NCBI RefSeq assembly: GCF_019285775.1
Contig: NZ_CP079105.1
Span: 248,001 to 312,000 of the forward strand
DNA from: Skermania piniformis
GTDB taxonomy: Bacteria; Actinomycetota; Actinomycetes; Mycobacteriales; Mycobacteriaceae
Length of the DNA stretch: 64,000 bases
Direction of reading: 5' to 3'
This document shows, one piece after another, positions 33,424 through 41,793 of the stretch (position 1 is its first letter; every line of letters begins with the position of its first letter). Made by a program: the position numbers and the translations under genes. The notes under the pieces are model-generated. The model searched no databases. It had not been told where the DNA came from and was given only the letters and a program-made list of their open reading frames with translations.

Positions 33424-34272
33424 TCACTCGTCGGGTTCGGGCTCCGACCAGGCCGGGGCAAATCGGTTGCGCCGTTCCACCTCGGCGTGCACCGCTTCGA
33501 CGAACGCGGTGATGGAGAGCGTGTGCGCGTCCGGTGGCCGGCCGTTACGCGGCGGCGCCTGCTCCACGTCGAAGAACCGGACCGCGCCGTCGGGGTCGTA
33601 CAGCCCGATATAGACCTTCTCGAACAGGTCGTAGCGGGTGTCCTCGGCACCCAGATCCACCCACAGCCGCTCGGCACCACCGAGCACCGGACGTTTGCCT
33701 CGTCCGGTGCGCTTGGCCAGGGTCGTGACATGGTGGGCGAACGAGGACTTTCCGACATCGCTGGTTTGGTGCGGATCGCCATCGTCGCACGTCGTGCCGG
33801 GGGTGAACAGCACCGCGATCAGCACGCTGTAGGGCTGGCGTTGGTGCAGGACCATCGCCTCGCCGCGCAGCTCGTGGTCGTTGCGCACGATGTTCTTGGT
33901 CCAGCGACCGAGTTTGCGCGTCGTCGGGCTGTAGTCCTGGAAGCTGTAGGTCTTGATCGACACGCACAGCACCAGGCCGAGTGTCGGGTCCACCGCCTTC
34001 ACGTCCAGCCGCTTGCGTCCCTTGGCCACGTCGACGGCAGCCTCTTGCCCGGCCCCGTCGGCGGTCGGCGTGATCTCGGGATAGCGCGGTCGTAGTCGGT
34101 CGGCCACGGTCTGCGCCAGCTGATTGGACAGGCGCTGGGCGTAGTTCTTCTTCACGCTGCGGTCGGCGTTCGGCGGGGGCTTCCGGCCGGCGGCGCGCAG
34201 CGCTCCGGCCAGCGGACGCGCCTCGACCGGATCCGGGAACAAGCCGTCGACGTCGCTGATCGGGCCGGTCAC
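33424..34272 (-). CDS. Probable type II restriction endonuclease of the methyltransferase/Vsr operon
   Basis: A 282-residue soluble protein with no family I can name. The region KGRKRLDVKAVD followed by LVLCVSIKTYSFQDY looks like a PD-(D/E)xK nuclease core (Asp at the first strand and a S-I-K in place of E-x-K on the next), after a helix containing AQRLSNQLAQTVADRL. GTG at 34272 overlaps the methyltransferase stop by 4 bp, and Vsr follows after 9 bp. Methyltransferase, restriction enzyme and Vsr commonly travel together, so the function is inferred largely from context. Confidence 0.62.
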   Translation of the reverse strand: MTGPISDVDGLFPDPVEARPLAGALRAAGRKPPPNADRSVKKNYAQRLSNQLAQTVADRLRPRYPEITPTADGAGQEAAVDVAKGRKRLDVKAVDPTLGLVLCVSIKTYSFQDYSPTTRKLGRWTKNIVRNDHELRGEAMVLHQRQPYSVLIAVLFTPGTTCDDGDPHQTSDVGKSSFAHHVTTLAKRTGRGKRPVLGGAERLWVDLGAEDTRYDLFEKVYIGLYDPDGAVRFFDVEQAPPRNGRPPDAHTLSITAFVEAVHAEVERRNRFAPAWSEPEPDE

Positions 34273-35456
34273 GCCGCGGCCCCATCGCTACCGTCGGCCT
34301 GCCCGGCCATCGCCACCAGGTGATCCTCGACATCGTCGAGAAAGCCGGGCGGGAACCGGAGGCTGCCGGACCGGGCCCGGCGCAGGAAGCCTGCGGTGGC
34401 GCGGGCGGAGAGCGGGCGGGCGGTGGTCAGAAAACCGGCCAGATCCTCGTACGGCCGGTGCACCGGCCAGGCGGACCGGACGACCCGGTACACCGCGCCG
34501 TCTCGGCCCCAGGCAGCGTCCGGCCAGCGCTGATCCCGGAGCAACGCCAGCTCGGCGTCCGGCCGGTAGCGTTGCGGCGCCGCGAGCTGTTGCCCCACCC
34601 AGCCGGCCATGCGCACGCTCACCGCGTTGCCGACCAGCTTCCACCGGTGCCCATGGCGCAGCCCGGGCACGGTGACGGCGGGCAGCGTCCAGTCTGCCGC
34701 GAAGCCTTGCAGCCGTTCCCCGTCGGTGATGCCGGGGGTGACGATGCCGCCGGCCGGAAGCCGCACGGCGGGGGGACTGGCGATGCCGATCGTCGAACCA
34801 CCCTTCAGCGTCGGCACCGCGTTCACCGCCCAGCCCAGCCCGCGGATACCTTCGGTCCAATAGAAGCCGCAGGGCGCAAGATCGGTCCGGGACGGGGTCG
34901 GGTCGGGCTCATCCCCGGCGAACAGCACCGGGCGGGGATCTTCGGTCCGCGACGCCAGCATGAGGACGCGACGGCGGCGCTGCGGCAAGCCGAACGCACG
35001 TGCATCCACCACCCGGTAGGCCCAGGTGTAGCCGAGGTCGGACAGCGCGTCGGTGATGTACCGCATCGCTGCGCCGCGATCGAGCTGCAGCATGAACGGG
35101 ACGTTCTCGATCAGCAGCCAGCGCGGCCCCCGGCGCCGGCGGATCAGCCGGAAAACGTCGTCCACCAGCGACGAGCGGTCCCCGGTTATCCCGGCTGTGC
35201 GTCCGGCCTGGGACAGGTCCTGGCAGGGGAAGCCGGCTGCCACCAGCTCGGTCCCGGCCGGGAGAGCGCGCAATCGCCGGACGTCCGGATGCAGGGCGAT
35301 CCCGGGAAACCGGGCCTGCAGGACCGCGCGCGCCCCGGGGTCGTTCTCGCAGAGCAGCTCGGCCTGCCAGCCGTGCGCGCGCAGGCCCAGCTCCAGCCCG
35401 CCGATTCCGGCGAACAGGCCGACCATTGCGCCCCCGGATGGGGCCAGCCCTGACAT
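34269..35456 (-). CDS. DNA cytosine-5 methyltransferase
   Basis: A 395-residue C5 methyltransferase. Motif I VGLFAGIGGLELG, motif IV GFPCQDLSQAG with the catalytic Cys, motif VI ENVPF, motif VIII QRRRRV, motif IX RLQGF and motif X GNAVSVRMAGW are all present in order; the target-recognition part lies between VIII and IX. About 110 residues follow motif X. The target sequence cannot be read from the protein. ATG at 35456 is chosen; GTG at 35489 is also in frame and no ribosome site is clear. First gene of a four-gene operon. Confidence 0.93.
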   Translation of the reverse strand: MSGLAPSGGAMVGLFAGIGGLELGLRAHGWQAELLCENDPGARAVLQARFPGIALHPDVRRLRALPAGTELVAAGFPCQDLSQAGRTAGITGDRSSLVDDVFRLIRRRRGPRWLLIENVPFMLQLDRGAAMRYITDALSDLGYTWAYRVVDARAFGLPQRRRRVLMLASRTEDPRPVLFAGDEPDPTPSRTDLAPCGFYWTEGIRGLGWAVNAVPTLKGGSTIGIASPPAVRLPAGGIVTPGITDGERLQGFAADWTLPAVTVPGLRHGHRWKLVGNAVSVRMAGWVGQQLAAPQRYRPDAELALLRDQRWPDAAWGRDGAVYRVVRSAWPVHRPYEDLAGFLTTARPLSARATAGFLRRARSGSLRFPPGFLDDVEDHLVAMAGQADGSDGAAA

Positions 35457-35542
35457 CACGAACAGCACGTTACTCGAGCGGTACGACACGACCGACGAAC
35501 GCGATCACGGGTATGTGATCCGGCTGTCACCTGTGCGCGTCG

Positions 35543-37012
35543 GTGGTCTGCTTTGATCCAGGCGTGCTCCCGGCGATCGACAGATACTTCCAGATCACGG
35601 CGCGTGGTTCGACGCTCGCTCGTGAGCTGCGCGGCGGCGTTGTCACCTTCTTCACCATGGCGTACATCATCGTGCTCAACCCGCTGATCCTCGGCTTCGC
35701 CAAGGATGCCGACGGCCGATACCTGGGCGGCGGTGCCGAGCCGAACCTGGCCGCGATCGCCGCCGGGACCGCGTTGGTTGCCGGGGTGCTGACGATCCTG
35801 ATGGGCGTGGTCGGCAACTATCCTCTGGCGTTGGCGACCGGGCTCGGCCTGAACGCGTTCGTGGCCACCGCCATCGCCAGCAAGATGACCTGGGCCGACG
35901 CGATGGGTCTGGTCGTGCTGGAGGGCCTGATCATCCTGTTGTTGGTGATCACGGGCTTCCGTCGAGCGGTATTCGCGGCGGTGCCGAGGCCGCTGAAGGT
36001 GGCGATCTCGGTCGGGATCGGCCTGTTCATCGCCCTGATCGGATTTGTCGACGCCGGGTTCGTCCGGCGGGTGCCGGATGCGGCGCAGACCACCGTGCCG
36101 GTGCAGCTCGGCGACGCCGGGCAGTTGGTCGGTTGGCCCACCGTGGTGTTCGTGCTCGGTCTGGGCTTGCTGATCACGCTCTGGGTGCGCAAGGTACGTG
36201 GGGCGATCCTGATCTCGATCACCGTCACCACGGTGCTCGCGGTGATCGTCGAAGCGGTGGGCCGGATCGGGCCCGCGGTGTCCGACGGCGGGCGCAATCC
36301 GGGCGGCTGGTCGTTGACCGTGCCGCGCTGGCCGGCGCAGCTGGACCCGACGCCGGATTTCGGCACGCTCGGTGAGTTCCACCTGCTCGGCTCGTTCTCC
36401 GCGATCGGCATCGTGGCCGCGATGTTGCTCGTCTTCACCTTGCTCTTGGCGGACTTCTTCGACACCGTCGGCACGATCACGGCGGTCGGGGCCGAGGCCG
36501 GTTTGCTGGACCGCGCCGGGGTGCCGCCGCACGTCGACCGGATCCTGGTGGTCGACTCGCTCGCCGCCGTCGCCGGGGGCGCGGGCGGCGTCTCGTCGAA
36601 CACCTCCTACATCGAGTCGGCGGCCGGTGTCGGCGAAGGGGCGCGGACCGGGCTGGCATCGGTGGTGACCGGGGTGCTGTTCCTGATCTCGATGTTCGCG
36701 TCCGGGATTGTCGAGATCATCCCGAGCGAGGCAGCTGTGCCGGCGTTGGTGCTGGTCGGGTTTTTGATGATGCAGCAGGTGCGGGAGATCGACTGGACCG
36801 ATCCGGAGGTGGCGATCCCGGCGTTCCTGACCATGGTGCTGATGCCGTTCACCTACTCGATCTCGGTCGGGATCGGCGCCGGGTTCATCGCCTACACCGT
36901 GATCAAGGTGGTGGTCGGGAAAGCGCGGCAGGTACACCCGTTGCTCTGGATCGTCACTGCCGCCTTCCTGGTGTACTTCGCGATCGGCCCGATCACCCGC
37001 TACCTCACCTGA
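35543..37012 (+). CDS. NCS2 family purine permease (AzgA/PbuG-like)
   Basis: A 489-residue membrane protein with about 12-14 helices. Seen: FTMAYIIVLNPLILG, GLGLNAFVA and GLIILLLVITGFR, the DFFDTVGTITAVG motif, and SLAAVAGGAGGVSSNTSYIES, which are the substrate-site repeats of the AzgA/PbuG (guanine, hypoxanthine) branch. Probably a proton-coupled purine uptake system. GTG at 35543 is the longest start; GTG at 35564 is also possible. It diverges from the DNA methyltransferase gene across 86 bp. Confidence 0.9.
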   Translation: MVCFDPGVLPAIDRYFQITARGSTLARELRGGVVTFFTMAYIIVLNPLILGFAKDADGRYLGGGAEPNLAAIAAGTALVAGVLTILMGVVGNYPLALATGLGLNAFVATAIASKMTWADAMGLVVLEGLIILLLVITGFRRAVFAAVPRPLKVAISVGIGLFIALIGFVDAGFVRRVPDAAQTTVPVQLGDAGQLVGWPTVVFVLGLGLLITLWVRKVRGAILISITVTTVLAVIVEAVGRIGPAVSDGGRNPGGWSLTVPRWPAQLDPTPDFGTLGEFHLLGSFSAIGIVAAMLLVFTLLLADFFDTVGTITAVGAEAGLLDRAGVPPHVDRILVVDSLAAVAGGAGGVSSNTSYIESAAGVGEGARTGLASVVTGVLFLISMFASGIVEIIPSEAAVPALVLVGFLMMQQVREIDWTDPEVAIPAFLTMVLMPFTYSISVGIGAGFIAYTVIKVVVGKARQVHPLLWIVTAAFLVYFAIGPITRYLT

Positions 37013-37080
37013 GTGCCGACCGTGGGCAACTCGTTATCGTCGACCGAACGGGATGACGTTTGCGCCGCTAACGTAGACGC

Positions 37081-37683
37081 GTGATGTTTTCCGCCGGAGA
37101 ATCCTCGCCGGCCTCCGGTCCTGTCCGGTCGGCCGTGCTCACCTGGCGCGCCCCGAACGCGCCGCGGATGGAGTCGGTTCGGGTGCAGGTGAACGGTCAG
37201 CGGATCAAGGCATCCGGCCGGATCATCGGCGCCGATTGCCCGGATCATGCGGCGTTCAGCGCGTCCTACGATCTGGTTACCACCGAGAGCGGGGTCACCC
37301 AGCGGTTGTCGCTGCGTACCAGCGTTGCCGGCGGGGAGCGGTTCATCTCGATCAATCGGGACGGCGAGGGCTACTGGATGATCGATACCGGAGCCAGTCA
37401 CCAGCGTTCGGCATTCGACGGCGCGTTGGATGTCGACGTGGTGCTCAGCCCGTTCTTCAACACGTTGCCGATCCGGCGTTATCGGCTCCACGAAGCCGCC
37501 GAGCAACGGGAGGTGCCGGTGGTGTATGTGACGATGCCGGACCTCGCGGTACACCAGGCCAGCCTGACCTATTCGCCGACGGTGGGCGGCCTGCAGGTGC
37601 GTTCACCGGTCTCCGAAGCATTGGTGACGGTGGACGCGGACGGTTTCATCCGGGATTACGCGGGTCTGGCCGAACGAATCTGA
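37081..37683 (+). CDS. Putative glycolipid-binding protein (PF06475 family)
   Basis: A 200-residue beta-rich protein. The pattern YDLVTTESGVTQRLSLRTSV, the WMIDTGASHQRSAFDGALDVDVVLSPFFNTLPIRR core (37375-37480) and YVTMPDLAVHQASLTYSP fits the actinobacterial family named for a structural likeness to glycolipid-binding LolA/LppX folds. No signal peptide is seen. GTG at 37081 and ATG at 37084 are adjacent starts. It converges with tyrA, stops being 7 bp apart. Confidence 0.75.
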   Translation: MMFSAGESSPASGPVRSAVLTWRAPNAPRMESVRVQVNGQRIKASGRIIGADCPDHAAFSASYDLVTTESGVTQRLSLRTSVAGGERFISINRDGEGYWMIDTGASHQRSAFDGALDVDVVLSPFFNTLPIRRYRLHEAAEQREVPVVYVTMPDLAVHQASLTYSPTVGGLQVRSPVSEALVTVDADGFIRDYAGLAERI

Positions 37684-37690
37684 GCAAGCG

Positions 37691-38638
37691 TCACCAGGCG
37701 CGCAGCACCCCGCCGCGGCGACCCGCCTCGCGCAACCGCTCCAGCCAGTCCGGGTCGCTCGGCTCGATTCCGCTGATAGTCCAGGGTTGCTGCTGCTCGT
37801 AGCGCTGCCGCGCGGCATGCCCGGCTTCGACCAGACCGGCGGTCGAGCGGTCCCGGGCCAGCATGTCGCGCGCGTCGGTCAACACCTGCAGCGCCTCGTC
37901 CAGCGTCGGCAGCAGCGCGTCGGCGTTCGCTTCGCACATGGCCCGGACCAGCGCGGGGGCGCTGCCGGCGACTCGGGTTCCGTCCCGGAACGACCCGGCG
38001 GCCAGCCCGAGGGCGAGGTCGCCGCCGGCGGCTCCGGCCAGCGCCAGCGCTTCGGCGAGCAGATGCGGCAGGTGGGAGATCCGGGCCACGGCGGCGTCGT
38101 GTTCGGCCGATCCGGCCGGCACCACCACCGCCCCACATTCGAGCGCGAGCCGGGCTACCCGGGTCCATACCGCGGGGTCGGCGCCGTCGTCGCAGCCGAC
38201 CACCCAGGCGGCGTCGGTAAACAGCTCAGCGGTCGAGGCGGCCCATCCGGATGCGGCGGAACCGGCCATCGGGTGCGATCCGACGTAGCGGCGGCTCAGG
38301 CCGTGCCGCGCAACCAGCGGGCGCAGCGGACCTTGCACGCTCACCACGTCGGTCAGCGCTGCGTCGGGTGCATGCGCGGCGACCGCGGCGAGGACGTCGT
38401 CCATCGCCGGCATCGGTACCCCGAGCACGATCAGCGCATCGGAATCGGCGGCCCGGCGCAGCACCCGGGCCAAGTCGGTGTCGGCGTCGTATCCCTCGGC
38501 GCGCGCGGCGTCGGCGCCGACGGCCGACCTGTTGTACGCCCAGCCGGTCCAACCCGCCGCAATCGCACCACGCAGTACCGAACCACCGATCAAGCCGAGC
38601 CCTAGTACGCAGATTTCACGCTGATTGCGATCATGCAT
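37691..38638 (-). CDS. tyrA: Prephenate dehydrogenase
   Basis: A 315-residue enzyme of tyrosine biosynthesis: prephenate plus NAD+ gives 4-hydroxyphenylpyruvate. Seen: CVLGLGLIGGSVLRGAIAAG (NAD-binding), TDVVSVQGPL, the active-site His in YVGSHPMAGSAASG, and HDAAVARISHLPHLLAEAL in the dimerisation domain. ATG at 38638 gives the family start. It is divergent from the TadA-associated gene (56 bp), the same order as Rv3754-Rv3753c-Rv3752c in M. tuberculosis. No ACT regulatory domain is attached. Confidence 0.93.
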   Translation of the reverse strand: MHDRNQREICVLGLGLIGGSVLRGAIAAGWTGWAYNRSAVGADAARAEGYDADTDLARVLRRAADSDALIVLGVPMPAMDDVLAAVAAHAPDAALTDVVSVQGPLRPLVARHGLSRRYVGSHPMAGSAASGWAASTAELFTDAAWVVGCDDGADPAVWTRVARLALECGAVVVPAGSAEHDAAVARISHLPHLLAEALALAGAAGGDLALGLAAGSFRDGTRVAGSAPALVRAMCEANADALLPTLDEALQVLTDARDMLARDRSTAGLVEAGHAARQRYEQQQPWTISGIEPSDPDWLERLREAGRRGGVLRAW

Positions 38639-38694
38639 CGGATCAGATAACCACACGACTACAACAAACCGCGGGCGGCGGCTACCGTTGCGCC

Positions 38695-39234
38695 ATGGCC
38701 GCACAGCGCTCCACTACCGACCGGGTGTCGCCGGAAGAATTCGACGATCTCGAGGGCTTCGGCGTCGCGGTGGTGCGCGAAGATGGGAAATGGCGATGCA
38801 GCGCGTTGACCAATGCCGTGCTCGGTAGTCTACGCGCCGCCGAGACCGAGCTGCGGGAGCTACGTAGCTCCGGTGCGGTGTTCGGACTGCTGGATGTGGA
38901 CGACGAGTTCTTCGTGGTCGTGCGACCGGCGCCATCCGGGACCCGACTGTTGCTCTCGGACGCGACTGCTGCGGTGGACTACGACATCGCGGCCGACGTC
39001 CTGGAAGCGCTGAATGTGGATATTCCGGATATCGACCCGGACGACCTCGATGACGTCGAGCCCTGGGAAGAGGGCGACCTCGGGGTGCTCTCCGACTTGG
39101 GTCTGCCGGTCCCGGTGTTGAGTTTGATCGTGGCCGAAGCCGATCTCTATCCGGACGAGCAACTGGGCATGATCGCGCAGCGGCTCGGGTTCGCGAACGA
39201 GTTCTCGGCAGTGCTGGACAAGCTGCCGCGCTAG
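38695..39234 (+). CDS. TadA-associated protein (Rv3753c-like)
   Basis: A 179-residue acidic protein annotated in actinomycetes as tRNA adenosine deaminase-associated protein. Seen: FGVAVVREDGKWRCSALTN, a middle domain with DDEFFVVVRP, and an Asp/Glu-rich stretch (DIDPDDLDDVEPWEEGDLG). The stop codon is directly followed by the tadA start, so the two are co-transcribed and coupled. The biochemical role is not established; the conserved pairing implies it helps TadA or its tRNA substrate. Confidence 0.88.
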   Translation: MAAQRSTTDRVSPEEFDDLEGFGVAVVREDGKWRCSALTNAVLGSLRAAETELRELRSSGAVFGLLDVDDEFFVVVRPAPSGTRLLLSDATAAVDYDIAADVLEALNVDIPDIDPDDLDDVEPWEEGDLGVLSDLGLPVPVLSLIVAEADLYPDEQLGMIAQRLGFANEFSAVLDKLPR

Positions 39235-39684
39235 GTGTCCGACGAGGAGCTGATGCAGGTCGCGTTAGCCGTCGCGCGGACCGCCGATCCGGCCGATGTG
39301 CCGGTCGGAGCGGTCGTGTTCGATCCGGACGGAGCCGAGCTGGCCCGCGCCGCGAATGCGCGCGAGGTGACCGGCGACCCCACCGCACACGCCGAAGTGC
39401 TCGCGTTGCGGGCGGCCGCGCGGGTTTACGACGACGGTTGGCGGCTGTCCGGGGCAACCTTGGTCGTCACCTTGGAGCCGTGCACGATGTGCGCCGGCGC
39501 GTTGGTGGCGGCGCGGGTGTCGCGGGTGGTGTTCGGTGCGTGGGAGCCGAAGACCGGCGCGGTCGGCTCGCTCTGGGACGTTGTGCGGGACCGTCGGCTC
39601 AGCCATCGCCCGCAGGTGCACGGCGGAGTATTGGCCGATGAGAGCGCTGCGTTGCTGGACCGGTTTTTCCGGCTACGCCGCTGA
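39235..39684 (+). CDS. tadA: tRNA-specific adenosine(34) deaminase
   Basis: A 149-residue zinc deaminase. Catalytic His52-Ala-Glu54 (HAEVLALRA) and zinc ligands Cys83 and Cys86 (EPCTMC) are intact. It converts A34 of tRNA-Arg(ACG), encoded at 13216-13288, to inosine. GTG start immediately after the TAG of the associated gene. In M. tuberculosis the same pair is Rv3753c-Rv3752c. The usual length and motifs suggest full activity. Confidence 0.95.
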   Translation: MSDEELMQVALAVARTADPADVPVGAVVFDPDGAELARAANAREVTGDPTAHAEVLALRAAARVYDDGWRLSGATLVVTLEPCTMCAGALVAARVSRVVFGAWEPKTGAVGSLWDVVRDRRLSHRPQVHGGVLADESAALLDRFFRLRR

Positions 39685-39767
39685 ACCCGGCGAATGGCCG
39701 GCAACCAGGTGCAAGGATGAATTGCGTGCGCCCGAGCAGTTCGGGCCTCGACAGTAGAGGAGACTCG

Positions 39768-40052
39768 ATGGGTATCTCGGACGACGCGCAAGACCGGGCC
39801 GGGGAGCTGCGGGACCAGGCCAAGGACGTTGCCGGCCAGGCCCAGGCGAAGGCCGAAGAGCTGCGAGACCAGACACAAGCGAAGGCCGAAGAGCTGGCCG
39901 ACCAGGCCAAAGACCTCGCCGGCCAGGTGCAGGCCAAGGTCGAAGAGTTGGCAAGCCAGGTCAAAGACGCGGTCAACGACGGTGTGGAAAAGGTGAAAGA
40001 GGTCGCATCCGACGCGCGGGACAAGATCAGCGGCGGCGGGGCATCGGCCTGA
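39768..40052 (+). CDS. LEA-like / 11-mer repeat helical protein
   Basis: A 94-residue, highly charged, Cys- and Trp-free helical protein. Near-11-residue units recur: AQAKAEELRDQ, TQAKAEELADQ, AKDLAGQVQAK and VEELASQVKDA. This is the amphipathic pattern of group 3 LEA and apolipoprotein-like proteins, linked to desiccation or membrane protection. A Gly-rich end (ISGGGASA) closes it. The ATG at 39768 has AGGAG 6 nt upstream. It sits between tadA and tRNA-Ser(CGA). Confidence 0.78.
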   Translation: MGISDDAQDRAGELRDQAKDVAGQAQAKAEELRDQTQAKAEELADQAKDLAGQVQAKVEELASQVKDAVNDGVEKVKEVASDARDKISGGGASA

Positions 40053-40124
40053 TCCGCGGAACCGTCGCGAGCCGGTCGGCGCCCTGGCGGCCCGACGGTA
40101 CGACGCTCGGGTAGAGTATGCCGC

Positions 40125-40212
40125 GGTGGCGTGTCCGAGCGGCCTAAGGAGCACGCCTCGAAAGCGTGTGACGGGTAACCCCCGTCCGAGGGTTCAAATC
40201 CCTCCGCCACCG
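40125..40212 (+). tRNA. tRNA-Ser (anticodon CGA)
   Basis: Acceptor stem GGTGGCG/CGCCACC, long variable arm (GACGGGTAACCCCCGTC), anticodon loop CTCGAAA with anticodon CGA (reads UCG), T-loop TTCAAAT, discriminator G. About 88 nt. Followed within 6 bp by a strong terminator. Confidence 0.96.
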
Positions 40213-40217
40213 CCAGG

Positions 40218-40249
40218 AGCGCCTGACCTGTTGTTGCAGGTCAGGCGCT
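40218..40249 (+). terminator. Intrinsic terminator of tRNA-Ser(CGA)
   Basis: A 13-bp perfect stem AGCGCCTGACCTG/CAGGTCAGGCGCT with a TTGTTG loop, followed by TTCTTACTATTT. This is a classical Rho-independent terminator. Confidence 0.9.
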
Positions 40250-40270
40250 TTCTTACTATTTGAGGCGGAC

Positions 40271-40696
40271 ATGAGTGCATCGCAGCTGGACGAGTTTCGC
40301 CGCGAGGTGAATCTCAGTATCGCGTGCGGTGCGCTCGCTGACGTCGACCTGCCGGTCACCTCCGACGATGGCGGGCACCCGGTCGTCGTGGCGTTGGGGG
40401 GCGAGCCGTTGTCGATCGTCCTCGGACGCTTGCGAGCCGTGGGGTGGTTCGCCAATCTCTTTGTCCGTGACGGTGACCGGGTTCGGATGGCATGTGTCGT
40501 GACCGAGGCGTGTGCGATCCCGATTTCCGGAGGCGATATGTCGGCTCCGGATGAGCGGCCCGACCCGTCGGCGGACATCGCTATGTTCTTGGATCTGGTC
40601 GAGCAGACTCCGGGGGGAGTCTTGTTGTCGGCGACGCTCGACCGAAGGCCTGCTTTTGCCCGGGACGCCAAACAGGTGGACCTGACCGTGGTCTAG
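40271..40696 (+). CDS. Hypothetical protein
   Basis: A 141-residue protein starting MSASQLDEFRREVNLSIACG. It contains VVVALGGEPLSIVLGRLRAV and VRMACVVTEACAIPISGGD; no family is recognised and there is no signal peptide or membrane segment. The ATG at 40271 is preceded by GAGGCG about 6 nt upstream. It lies directly after tRNA-Ser(CGA) and its terminator, a place where acquired genes often land, and wobble positions look slightly less GC-biased than the neighbours. Function unknown. Confidence 0.55.
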   Translation: MSASQLDEFRREVNLSIACGALADVDLPVTSDDGGHPVVVALGGEPLSIVLGRLRAVGWFANLFVRDGDRVRMACVVTEACAIPISGGDMSAPDERPDPSADIAMFLDLVEQTPGGVLLSATLDRRPAFARDAKQVDLTVV

Positions 40697-40729
40697 CGGG
40701 GTCCGACGGACGCGCGCCGAGTGGTGGAT

Positions 40730-40957
40730 TCAGTCCCGGACTCGGGCGCGCGCGGCGCGGATGAGTTCGTGGTAATCAGCACGTAACGGCTCGGTCAGCT
40801 GGTAGGCGACGTTCGACTCGAGGTCCAGCAGGACCCGCTCTTCGGCCTGATCGACGAACTCGGCGGGTTGCCGAGACTCGGTGGTGCGGGCCAGCCAGCC
40901 GACCAGCACCAAGGCGTGGTCGCGCGTCAGCTCCACGGTGATCGGCTCGTTTGCCAT
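40730..40957 (-). CDS. Small conserved-type hypothetical protein
   Basis: A 75-residue protein: ITVELTRDHALVLVGWLART, then AEERVLLDLESNVAYQLTEP and a basic C-terminus (IRAARARVRD). Such small proteins are frequent in Nocardiaceae genomes and are uncharacterised. The ATG has GGAGG about 5 nt upstream. It diverges from the TetR gene; the 208 bp between them contain the inverted repeats described at 41108-41141. Confidence 0.65.
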   Translation of the reverse strand: MANEPITVELTRDHALVLVGWLARTTESRQPAEFVDQAEERVLLDLESNVAYQLTEPLRADYHELIRAARARVRD

Positions 40958-41107
40958 CGTCGATGTCCTCCCGCGTCGTGCGGATCGTCGTCCGCCGAAC
41001 CGCCCGGCTGCTCGATCTGCGACGGGTGGCTCCCCTCCGGTTACGAGAATAGGTCGCCGCTGTGGGGCCGGTCACCTGATCCGGGCGATGTGACCAAGCG
41101 CGCATTT

Positions 41108-41141
41108 TTGCACCATGCTGCAAACTTGCAGTGGAATGCAA
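41108..41141. promoter_or_regulatory. Candidate TetR operator upstream of the TetR-MMPL operon
   Basis: Symmetrical array TTGCA-N5-CTGCAA-AC-TTGCAG-N5-TGCAA: an inner palindrome (41118-41131) nested in outer half-sites (41108-41112 and 41137-41141). It is centred 41 bp before the TetR start. Nested palindromes of this size in front of a TetR gene usually are its autoregulatory operator; binding by this regulator is inferred. Confidence 0.65.
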
Positions 41142-41165
41142 TTTGTTGGCAGGCTGATCTGCGTG

Positions 41166-41765
41166 ATGAGCGCGATCGGACTGCGGGAACGGAAGAAGGC
41201 CGCGACCAAGCAGGCGTTGAGTCGCGCCGCGATCCGGCTCGCTGCCGAACGTGGGCTGGCCGGCGCGACGGCCGAGGCAATCGCGGCGCAGGTCGGTGTG
41301 TCCACCCGGACCTTCCACAACTATTTCCCGGCCAAGGAGGACGCCATCCTCTACTGCGCCGAGGACGACGTCGCCGAATGGGTCCGAATCCTCTTGGACC
41401 GGCCGGCGGCGGAGCCGATCTGGGAGGCACTCGAGTTCGTCACGGTCGGATTCGTCGGCGATCCGGAACGTGAACTCGACGAGGTGTCGCTGGTGTGGCA
41501 ACTCATCGAGGAATCGCCGGTGCTGGCGGCACGTTCGCACAGCCTGCACGCCCGGATCGGTCGTCGGCTGGGCGTCGCGATCGCCGAACGTACCGGCACC
41601 GACATCGAGCGCGACCTCTATCCGAATCTGATGCAGACGGTGGTCGTGTGCGCGGTGAAGACCGCGTTGGAATTCGCCCTGTCCAGCGGTCGCGAACCCG
41701 CCGATCTGATCCACGAAGTGTTCGCCCAGCTCCGCAACGGACTGCCGCAGCCGCCGGTCCGCTAG
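41166..41765 (+). CDS. TetR family transcriptional regulator of the MMPL exporter
   Basis: A 199-residue TetR regulator: LRERKKAATKQALSRAAIRL, then the helix-turn-helix TAEAIAAQVGVSTRTFHNYF and PAKEDAILYC, followed by a helical ligand domain. ATG at 41166; the GTG at 41163 is in frame. It is 28 bp upstream of the MMPL gene on the same strand and almost certainly its repressor. The nested palindrome at 41108-41141 is the likely binding site. Confidence 0.9.
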   Translation: MSAIGLRERKKAATKQALSRAAIRLAAERGLAGATAEAIAAQVGVSTRTFHNYFPAKEDAILYCAEDDVAEWVRILLDRPAAEPIWEALEFVTVGFVGDPERELDEVSLVWQLIEESPVLAARSHSLHARIGRRLGVAIAERTGTDIERDLYPNLMQTVVVCAVKTALEFALSSGREPADLIHEVFAQLRNGLPQPPVR

Positions 41766-41793
41766 ACCTGCCCATCCCCACCGAGGAGATTCG

